Source: an uncultured bacterium
GTDB taxonomy: Bacteria; Patescibacteria; JAEDAM01; Absconditabacterales; Absconditicoccaceae
Length of the DNA stretch: 14,469 nt
NCBI GenBank assembly: GCA_903904545.1
Contig: CAIVDB010000135.1
Span: 1 to 14,469, forward strand
Reading direction: 5' to 3'
Of the stretch, positions 6,328 to 14,469 are shown piece after piece; the first letter of the stretch is position 1; each line of letters starts with the position of its first letter. The position numbers were made by a program, and so were the translations under genes. The notes beneath the pieces were generated by a model that saw nothing but the letters and a program-made list of their open reading frames with translations, did not search any database and was not told the origin of the DNA.

Positions 6328-9300
6328 ATGCCAGAAAAGATAACGATTGATGCCCTAGAGGACTTCAAAGAACAGCAATTAATCGCAGACGATGTTCCTG
6401 TATTGCAGAACGAATCAGATTTTGATACAATATACCAAAAAACTATAGTAAATCATGGTATAGATTTTTTCAATGATAAGGAAAGTAAGATCATCAGCAA
6501 AAAGGACTGATCTTTTATCATTGCAAAACAACAGGAAGATGGAAGTTTAGTAGCGGCATTGATTATCCTAGACAAAAAAGAACTCAAACAGTTTATCAGC
6601 AAAGTTATCGATAAATATAATAGAGAAGCCTTATCAAAACTCTCTTCAGATGTTCAAAGACAAGTAGAGGTTACCTACGTTCCAGAAGGAAAAGATAAAA
6701 AGGCTGAAATACAAATCACGGTCAAAGAGCAACTTCATGAACTCAAAGAAGAAGTCATAGGACTCGCAGACATAGAAAAACTACTCAATACCTTAGATAA
6801 TCAAGAAAGATCAACAAGAAAAGAAATAGGAAAAGGACAATTCCATGAATTAAGAAAATTATTGGAGAAACAAGAACCAGAAACTCTTATTGCGCAACAA
6901 AATATAGAAATTTTCACAACACTTATCAATCAAGCAAAAGAGAAACACATTGATGTCATCAGAAAAGACATTGAACTCATCAAGAAAAATAAATTTACAC
7001 AAAATCATGCAGAATTTACAAGCATATCTAAGGCAAAATTAGCATATATCCATGCACAATTTTCTGAAATAGAAAGATATGTGCTCAATACCGACAATAT
7101 GCAAAAACCGTTTGATACCAGCATCTACAACATCGACACAGCACTCTACTCTATTGCAGACATCACTAAATTAGCCTCAGCAAGTAATAATCAAAATAGA
7201 GAGGTCAAAAACATCAATGGAATAGCATTCAATACTGCACTTTCCAAATTAGATCTTGAAGAAGCAGATGGATTTAGACAATATCTCAATGAAGTGTTGA
7301 GTGGAAAGATTGATCCAAAAAAACAACAATATCATCCTAAAAAGGCAGAATCATTCCAAAAAATGTTAGCAGAAATGCCAATGCTCAAATGATATGTAGA
7401 TATCAAAGAGACAAATCCAGAAAAAAAACAGAGAAAAGAAGAAAATAATGACGGAGTATATGGGAGAAGAGGAAGCTCTAAGAGCAAAGAACATGGACCA
7501 AATACATGATCTGAAAATAATAAAGAATATTCACAACTTTCTGAGGAGATTCCAGAAACAAACAGCAAAAGAGGACAAGACATCAAAAATATGGATCGAG
7601 AACAAACCTACAGTACCTATGGAGCAGAAGGGGGACTAAGAAAAGTATTAGACTACTCCAATGCGTCAGAAACACAAAAAGATGCACTTACTAAAATGAT
7701 TTACTTAGGAGTGCTTGGATTTGGTCTGTTCAAAGGGGGAAAACGATTCATCTCTGGATCAAAAGGCGCTGATGGGAAGGCTACCACATCATTTCTAGAA
7801 AGATTTGGGATGGTTGCATGAGGTTGGGTAGGCTCCATCTTAGGAACAGGAAAGAATCCTATAGAACTGATTGGAGGACTACTCAGTGGAGACATATCAG
7901 GATTCAAAAACATTGGGAAGTTACGAAACAAATCAGCAGAAAACGCAACAGAATATGCAAATACCAATGTAATGTATCCATTATACACGACTATGTTATG
8001 GGGACAAACAAAAATCAAGGATCTTAAACCACAAATAGATGCAAAAACGGGGAAGATGCTCAATTATGATCAAATGATGGCAAATATCACAGACAAGAAA
8101 GTCCAAAACACACTTCAGAAGGAAATAGGAAAAGACGACAAGAACAATATTGTCCCTACAGGATTGGCCCAATTGGGTATTAGACCTGATAGCATAGACA
8201 ATCTTGATCAGGAAAAAACTGTAGATGATATGTATCTCCTCTATATGACAAATATGCAAACAGCAGAGAGTTATAGAACAGAAAATGGACTAATCACTAC
8301 AAAACAAGGGGATGAAGAAATCAAAAAACTGGTTACCTCAGGAGAAGAACTCACAAAGAAAGATTTTGAAGCGCTCAATGAAAAATGAGGGATGTATACC
8401 AAAGAAGCAAAAGCAGAAACAGCAGAGGACAAAAGCAACAAGGCGAAACTCCATACACAGATAGATGCATTAGACCTTACAAGTGAAGAAAAAGAAAATG
8501 TAAAATTAGGAATAGATAATTTCTATAATCGATTACCTGCTGGGATCAACAAAAAACAAGTAGCAATCATCCAAGAAAATGGAATCACTTATCTCCAAAC
8601 ATGAGCTCAAAAACAAGAAAGGACAGCTATAGATGTATGAGCTAAAGCACTAAAAGGATTTTCTCATGCGTTTGGAAGTTATTTTGATCTGTTTGCCAGT
8701 GCTCATCTTACCAATAGAATGAAAGAAGTTTTTGGAGAAAAAGCAGCAAAATCCGAAAATCCATTCCATGTAGAAAAAGTTACTGGAAATATAGTATATG
8801 ACGACACATCGTTATGGGAATTCTACAAAAAAGATACTACGGCAGTTTCCGCAGGACGATTTACTTCCAAATTGGAAACCATTTCTCCTGTACTAGAAGC
8901 AAACAAAGACGATTATGTTGATTATCTCAATAGATCCAAGAATTGGAAAATAGCTAATTCACCTAGCGTTATTCCTGCTATTTGAGCCGCTATCTGAAGT
9001 GGAGTCGAAAAAGTAAAGAATGCGCTAAGAGGGAATCAAGAAAGAAGAGAGCGTACTCAAGAAGATTTTCACGGACTAGATGATAAGATCAACAGACTAT
9101 GTGGAAACGATACTGCCAAAGCAAAGGAAATCTCCAAGGCAATGAACGAGTTCTACAATCAGATGCCAAATGCAGATAGAACTATAGATATCCAAGGAAG
9201 TCGACCCGTCATAGAGTTTATGACGTATACTAATAGCACAAAAATCAATCTTGCTAATAAGTGATTAGATGGATTCACTCCATCAAGAATGACTAGTTAT

Positions 9301-10092
9301 CTAGAGCTTTTCAAAGCGGCGAATCTCACTAATTATATCAAGATGGTCTGCAATGAACAGAAATCCAAAAAAGCACTTCCTTTCTATGTGGGCAATCCTG
9401 GAAGAGATATCGTATTTGACAACAAATCCATCCGAGCACTCTCTTTGGATACAGAAGTTGTCTCTGCAGGACGAGGAGGATCACTCAATAAAATCTCTCC
9501 TACTTTAGAGAAATTCAAAGACGATTATGTAGATTATCTCAATAGAAATCGAGATAAATCAGGACTCTACGAAGAAGTAAAAGAAATCACTGAGGGGAAC
9601 AAAGAAAGACAAAGAGTACTTACAGAAGCACTCAATCTCTTCCATGAATCTATGCCAAATGGAGAAAGGAAGATAAACATCTGAGGAAGTCGAGAGAAAC
9701 TATCCATAAGAACCTATGGAATATCTACCGAGGTCAATATGGAGAAAAAAAGTCTTGCTGGAATACCTGGAAACAGTTTAGATGCCAATAGAGTAAAATT
9801 TACAGAAGCAAACTTCCCTACACATCTCGAACTGTTCAAGGCCACAAGTCTTACGAATAGAATCAGAAACATATATGGTCCTCAAGAAGGAACTGCAGCA
9901 CCATTCAATATTTCGATAGGAGGAGATGTTGAATTTGCTCATAGTTGACTCCTAAAACGTGACACAGAAGTTATATCATGAGGATTGGGTGGAGAACTCC
10001 ACGGGATATCTTCTACACTAGAAGACCACAAATCCGCCTACGTCAAATATCTCAACCAAATACGAGCAATAGATAGAAAACAATATGAATAG
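6328..10092 (+). CDS. Giant hypothetical protein with three C-terminal repeats
   Basis: 1254 residues, not recognised; 13 in-frame UGA codons (6508, 7390, 7507, 7819, 8386, 8602, 8638, 8983, 8995, 9262, 9682, 9946, 9979). Start is ATG 6328; TTG 6316 would add four residues. Residues 60-360 are long charged helices, probably coiled coil. Residues 360-450 are polar and low in complexity. Two Gly-rich hydrophobic stretches near 458-475 and 490-520 (GMVAGGWVGSILG) could insert in a membrane. Three diverged repeats lie at about 727-873, 935-1077 and 1098-1249. Each contains a FYNxMP-like start, xLFKAxxLTNxI, PFxV, DTxVVSAG and a closing KDDYVDYLNR. There is no signal peptide and no enzyme motif. 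A strong promoter and a clear terminator make it a single-gene unit. A large surface-, envelope- or cell-contact-related structural protein is possible, but this is a guess. Confidence 0.85.
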
Positions 10093-10149
10093 GACAAAAA
10101 AAAGACCGAAAAATAATTTCTCTTGCATATTCCAGGAGAAGTAAGTATA

Positions 10150-10188
10150 AACACTGAAAAGAAAAACCGAACACTTTCAGTGTTTTTT
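10150..10188 (+). terminator. Rho-independent terminator of the giant repeat protein
   Basis: A perfect 10-bp stem, AACACTGAAA (10150-10159) / TTTCAGTGTT (10175-10184), with a 15-base loop, followed by TTTT. It sits 57 bases after the stop codon and 17 bases before the next gene's ATG. Confidence 0.85.
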
Positions 10189-10205
10189 ACTGTCTACTCA
10201 GCAAA

Positions 10206-11204
10206 ATGACTATTTCCAGACAGCTCGATATTTACGGGAAAAAAGTCCTTCTTGCGGGATTCCGATCACACCAAAATATGTGAGATGAGCTTATCTTATT
10301 GGGAAACATCAAACTCCTCCAACAGCAAAAAAAGGAAATATACGTTATTGCCCACGATCCAAAATGAATCGAAGATTTTCTCAAACAATCAATAGACACA
10401 ACTGACATTACATTCCTTCAAGAGATGCCCAGAGGGATTAGAAGCATATGGAAGTATATAGTTTCTAAAAAATACAAACAAATAAAATCTTTTTTCACTA
10501 TTGATACGATTATTTTGGGAGGAGGAGAAATACTTACTGAAGAATCTCCTCATGCTTATTATTACCGGCTACGATCTATACGACCGGCACTCTTTTTAGG
10601 CAAGACATTGTACCTCATGGGAGGGATCCAAATACCCAAGAAACGATACAATAGACTCTTATGTAAACGAATTTTTCTCCACACAAAAAAAATATATTCT
10701 AGAGACAAAGAAGAGATTGAGAACATTCAAACATTCGGATACAAAGACGTAGATTTCTTTATGGATACAAGTTATTTCGCCTTAGATAATCGAAAAAAAT
10801 ACTATCATATCAGTTCGCAAAAATACATCATTATCAATATCAACAGTAAATGATTACACTATCTTCCAGAGCTTTGCAAAGAAATCATTGATTATGCCAA
10901 GGAAGGATATACAAGCACGTATATTTCGGTCTGCAAAGGGATAAGTGACGACGATTCCAAACACTTTAACGCAATCCAACAAATGCTTCCCAATATGTAC
11001 AAATCATTTCTTCAACAAAAGGATCGATCAGAAGATTTTATCTGATTCATCAAATACCTTGGAGGAGCACACAAGGTGATAAGTACTAGACTCCATCTCT
11101 TTTTGATTAGTGAGTTTATAGGGATCGAAACACAAGTATACCCCTATCAAAAAAAAATAAATAAAATGAAAAAGATTATAGATGAAATGAAAGATGAAAT
11201 TTAA
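10206..11204 (+). CDS. Polysaccharide pyruvyltransferase family protein (CsaB-like)
   Basis: 332 residues. Members of this family transfer pyruvate from PEP as a ketal onto cell-surface sugars, though some act differently. Visible signatures: an N-terminal GFxSHQNMGDELIL at about residues 18-31, with the G of GDE encoded by UGA at 10281; ILGGGEILTEESPHAY near residue 105; an MGGIQIPKK segment where many members have the GIGP loop; and the C-terminal STRLHLF near residue 293 that is diagnostic of the family. Four UGA codons (10281, 10365, 10851, 11043). Nine CGA/CGG codons cluster in a hydrophobic helix (YYYxLxSIxPALFLGK) and other places where Trp fits better than Arg, while the invariant R of TRLH is AGA. 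It overlaps the following GT2 gene by 11 bases, so the two are translationally coupled. Its substrate is probably a surface glycan. Confidence 0.87.
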
Positions 11205-12159
11205 TTTTTTCAAAAGACACATGCAAAAATTAGAATGTTCTGTCATCATACCTGTTTTCAATGAAAAAGAAGGAATCAAAGATTTTCTACAATCTATCTA
11301 TGAACAAACGAGACACCCTAATGAAATTATTGTCATCGATGGAGGGTCTACAGATGGCACCTACGAGTATCTTCAAACACAAGAAAAACAAGGAAAACTC
11401 AAAGCATATAAACATCCATCCAATATTGCTCAAGCAAGAAATTTTGCGATACAAAAAACAAAACACGAAATCATTTTATGTACTGATGCATGATGTAAAG
11501 TAGACAAACATCGATGTGAAGAAATTATGCACATATACGAAACCACACAAGAACTCGTTGTAGGAGGGAAATCCGAACTTTTAGGAGAAAATGCGTTCCA
11601 AAAGAAAGCAAAACTCCGTTTCATATCAGCAGACCCCAACTTTCATTTTATCTCTTCCAGAAACATTTCCTTTCACAAGAGAATTCGAGAAGAAGTAGAA
11701 TGATATCCAGAATACCTTACAAAACGATGAGAAGATACTTATTTCAACTACAAGATTGAACAAGCAGGATATAAGATTTTTTATTGTCCAACGGCGATAG
11801 TATCTCGGCATATGGGGAAAGATTACAAAGCATTTTACACTATGTATAGAAATTATACTCAAGGCGATGCTGAAGTATATATGATCCATCACATCATACA
11901 AAGTGGAAGTTACAAACAGGCAATTTTAGGGACTCTTGTTGGTGGGATCCTTCTTTCTTGTATACTCTACTTCCCAAGATATAGTGGAGAAATAGTTCTG
12001 GTTTCTCTTGTAGGGATTGGCTTATACAAACGTAGTCCTGGAGGATTTTGGTTTGATTTAAAATTTAGTATAGGGAAATTATTAGGCACAATCATAGGAT
12101 TCCGAAAAGGGATATATACAGGATATACAATCAAAAAGACAATTAAGAAAGCGAAGTAG
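11194..12159 (+). CDS. Family 2 glycosyltransferase with C-terminal membrane segments
   Basis: 321 residues. A GT-A fold inverting sugar transferase, probably acting at the inner face of the membrane in surface-glycan assembly. Motifs: SVIIPVFNE at 16-24, the nucleotide-binding IDGGSTDGT at about 48-56, CTDAG near 96-100 in place of the DxD, and GYPEYL...GEDTYF near 171-184 containing the catalytic-base region. Residues about 246-290 form two hydrophobic segments. UGA codons at 11491 (DAG), 11701 (EG-YPE) and 11728 (GEDT) all match conserved glycines. Four CGA/CGG codons (11512, 11686, 11725, 11806) lie where relatives commonly have Trp or another aromatic. The start at 11194 overlaps the previous gene; ATG 11221 is an alternative start lacking nine residues. 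The 3' end overlaps the flippase gene. Confidence 0.92.
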
Positions 12160-13441
12160 TCTGATTGTGATGAGCAAGTTTCATATATTTATTGAGATAT
12201 ATCTTATAACAAATCAATAAACACATTTCTGTCACGAGCAAAGAAATAACACACCCCACATATCCATACACAGGGATAAGGAAGATATTTAGTACTACGT
12301 TTACTATAGCAGCAAAGATTTGGGTCCACAGTCTCGTATACTCTTTGGAAAAAGTAGTCAATCATGTACCATAGACATAACTCACAGATTTAAGAACAAC
12401 CCAGAAGGAAAGGAGTTTAAACATAATCACTGTGCCCTGATATGCTTGGCCATAGACCGAAACAATTACCCATCATCAAACAAGAAAAGCTCAGACAATA
12501 AACAAAACGGACACTGCAAGATTGACAATCAAATATTTAGAAAGAAGTTGTTTAAAAATAGCGACATTTTTAGTTCCATCAACCATTTTTTTAAAAAAGG
12601 AAACAGAAAAAATATTGAGAATCATATAGATATAAAAGATCACACTATATGCCACAGAAAAAAGTCAGACCTCTTTTGCATCTCTAAAGAATCCAAGCAT
12701 CACAATATTGATATCTGTGTAAAAGAAGATAAAAATACCTGAAAGAAAAAAGGGAAGTGCCATCCTAAGTATTTTTTTCATAAACACAAAATTATAGGGA
12801 AATGTTCTAATCTGAAGTTTATACATCACATAAAAAAATGAGACAATGACATTGACGACTCCAGCGACAAGAAAACCAAGAAAAACCGACTGTAAAGTTC
12901 CATACAGAAAGATAAATACTCCAGCGCTGAGGAAAAATACAAGAGCATTCACCATCTTGAGAAGCGCTTCATGTTGCATATGCTCATAAGGACGGAAATA
13001 AACTCTTATATATTCACAGATATTATTGAGAATTGCATAAAGAAGATAAATCATGATAAGCGTACTATACACGCCAGATTTTCCAATAAGTGGAATAATA
13101 AAAAATGCAGCAAATAACGCAAGAAGTGCAAGACCAATCTTTATTAGCATTGCATTAGCAAAAAACACTTCTCTTTCTTCGATATGTTTACTCAATTCTC
13201 TATAGGTCAGATTTACTAATCAAAAGTCCACAGCTAAGACAAAAAATCCCGCAAAAGTAATAGAGAAATTACTGATTCCATAACTTTCCACTCATAAATA
13301 ACGAGCAATCCATAAAGTAATCAGAAAAGTACACACTTTGCTCACTACTTCAGACACAAGCAACCAAAAACTATTCTTGATGATAGTTTGTCTTACGCTA
13401 GTATTATGGAAAAAACGCTGTACTATCCAATTACCCCACAT
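12143..13441 (-). CDS. Wzx-type polysaccharide flippase (MATE/MOP superfamily)
   Basis: 432 residues, a polytopic membrane protein that would move lipid-linked glycan units across the cytoplasmic membrane. The N-terminus SFWLLVSEVVSKVCTFLITL with LWIARYLG is the standard opening of RfbX/Wzx-like proteins. About a dozen hydrophobic segments follow, with the mid-protein FRPYEHM and ALPFFLSGIFIFFYTDINIV and a C-terminal segment NVVLNIFLIPVYGYVGC, where the family has the LN...P..G..GAA signature. Seven UGA codons (low positions 13292, 13220, 12665, 12491, 12476, 12473, 12362), two of them adjacent, all read as Gly in hydrophobic turns. I chose ATG 13441; TTG 13474, preceded by GAGGG and overlapping the upstream gene, is a real alternative. 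The 3' end overlaps the opposing GT2 gene by 17 bases. Confidence 0.9.
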
Positions 13442-13463
13442 GCATAAAGAAGAAAAATAAAAT

Positions 13464-14363
13464 TTATCTACCAAAAGTCCCTCTAATGATTGCCTTAATG
13501 ATTTTCCATCTCGTCACCTCATGTCCATAGATACATACTTTCAGGATCAACCACAAAGGCTGTCCAAGGAATCCAAAACTATAAAATTGGAGTTTATTCC
13601 AAACATTTCCATACTTTTTCACAAAGAGCATTCTATGTTTTGCCTTCCTATACGCTGCATATTCATTACCCACCCATGCATGTTCCAAAAGAGTTTTATC
13701 TCTTTCCATATGATAAATTTTGAGATCACGCAAGACAATGATCGGATATCCTTGACGATGAATACGATACGTAAAATCTAAGTCTTCATAAACAAAATCT
13801 AGCTGTTCGTCAAACAAAATCTGCTGAAAAATATATGCAGGAGCAAACAAAGAATTTCCTGAGTACATTTGGATAGTATCTCGTTCTTTTTGGAGATGGA
13901 GTGGAATAGGTCTACTCAAAAAATAGTTAAAATGAGAAAATCCCTGATTTTGGATAGTTCAGGTTTTCCTGTACATCAAAGTAGGGGTAAGAACAAAGTC
14001 TTTATCTGATTTCTCTCTATATCTACCTCGTAAAGAAAGATTTTTCTCAAGATAATCGCTATCAAATTGCTCATCATCATCCATCAAAAGAATATACTCC
14101 CCTTTCGCCGCTTTGATTCAGTAATTTCTTAAGACACTTGCATTATTGTTGGGACGAAGTGAAGAATTGAGATTGGTAATAACATGGAAACGAGTATCTA
14201 TATTTTTCAAACCAGAATTTGTAATTCGTAATTCGTAATCCGCAATTGTTTTATCCACAACAAAAATAACTTCAAAATCCTCAAAAGTCTGTGCCTGTAA
14301 ACACGTAAGGATATTTTCCATATTCTGATCTCCTCTCGTGGGGATAACAACACTAATCTTCAT
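13464..14363 (-). CDS. Family 2 glycosyltransferase
   Basis: 299 residues, a GT-A sugar transferase. MKISVVIPTRGD opens the nucleotide-binding domain. ASVLRNYGIKAAKGEYILLMDDDE (quoted here only as its end, LMDDDE, at 93-98) holds the metal-binding DxD. EDLDFTYRIHRQGY near residue 200 is the ED-x-D-x-x-x-R acceptor-site motif, followed by IYHMERDKT. UGA codons at 14118-14120 (NYG) and 13959-13961 (TG) are read as Gly; the first is at the usual N-x-G-x-x-x-A-x-G position. Residues 38-50 (KTIADYELxITNS) are encoded by a heptamer repeat array that appears inserted in frame. It runs just ahead of the flippase on the same strand, so both probably serve one glycan pathway with the opposing gene pair. 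It has no clear Shine-Dalgarno site. Confidence 0.92.
14216..14250. repeat. Heptamer tandem repeat, array 5, inside a coding sequence
   Basis: Five 7-base units: AATTTGT, AATTCGT, AATTCGT, AATCCGC, AATTGTT. Because 7 and 3 share no factor, three units give seven codons, so an array of this unit on the minus strand reads as a heptapeptide repeat (YELxITN) without stops. It lies early in the GT2 gene. Confidence 0.75.
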
Positions 14364-14389
14364 GAATCATATAAGAGATAAACACTATC

Positions 14390-14417
14390 ACTGTATAGAT
14401 AAGTACGATATTTTCAA
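14390..14417 (-). promoter_or_regulatory. Candidate promoter of the minus-strand GT2 / flippase pair
   Basis: On the minus strand: TTGAAA (14412-14417), 16 bases, TACAGT (14390-14395). The start would be near 14383, about 20 bases before ATG 14363. The -10 is a partial match, so this is tentative. Confidence 0.35.
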
Positions 14418-14440
14418 TGATTTATTTTTCTTAAAAAAGA

Positions 14441-14468
14441 TTGACATTATAATGTAAAAAGATATAGT
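14441..14468 (+). promoter_or_regulatory. Sigma-70-type promoter leading out of the window
   Basis: TTGACA (14441-14446), a 16-base spacer and TATAGT (14463-14468), identical in elements and spacing to the promoter at 134-161. It should drive a gene starting just past the right edge, divergent from the GT2/flippase pair. Confidence 0.65.
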
Positions 14469-14469
14469 A

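Noticed and set aside
12320..12742. 140-residue plus-strand ORF
   Set aside because: It lies antisense to the flippase gene, which has a full family match across the UGA codons. The ORF protein is Lys/Asn/His-rich with no recognisable features.

Overview
The window comes from an AT-rich bacterium that reads UGA as glycine, i.e. a member of the Absconditabacteria (SR1) / Gracilibacteria (BD1-5) branch of the candidate phyla radiation. I place 42 in-frame UGA codons in 11 genes. They sit at positions where glycine is expected: the last residue of CxxCG in ribosomal protein bL33, the G of NxGDE in a pyruvyltransferase-family protein, and the G of GEDT in a glycosyltransferase. No gene here ends in UGA. 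All twelve genes stop at UAA or UAG, and read this way the apparent short broken ORFs fuse into twelve full-length genes. The same genes also suggest that CGA and CGG are read as tryptophan: these two codons repeatedly fall where the family or a sister repeat has Trp, while every conserved arginine I can recognise is AGA, AGG, CGU or CGC. Coordinates below assume UGA = Gly; where CGA/CGG matters it is stated.

Layout, left to right. (1) 169-3069, plus strand: a secreted surface protein with PKD domains and thrombospondin type-3-like Ca-binding repeats, driven by a promoter that predicts a leaderless mRNA. (2) 3107-5448, minus strand: tRNA-Ser(GCU), tRNA-Met(CAU), a broken tRNA-Met relic, rpmG (bL33), rpsP (bS16), a small two-helix membrane protein, a four-helix membrane protein and a one-cluster ferredoxin. 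(3) 5603-10092, plus strand: a 198-residue helical protein and, behind its own strong promoter, a 1254-residue protein with three C-terminal repeats of about 145 residues. Neither is recognised. (4) 10206-14363: a surface-glycan block. A polysaccharide pyruvyltransferase-family protein and a GT2 glycosyltransferase run on the plus strand and converge, with a 17-base overlap, on a Wzx-type flippase preceded by another GT2 enzyme on the minus strand. A consensus promoter leaves the right edge.

Scattered through the window are tandem repeats with an exact 7-base period but different unit sequences at each site: five arrays, four between genes and one inside a glycosyltransferase gene. Two of them supply or touch the stop codon of the neighbouring gene.

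The clearest things to follow up are the combined recoding (UGA to Gly plus CGA/CGG to Trp), the heptamer repeats, and the giant repeat protein. I see no CRISPR array, prophage, transposase or restriction system.
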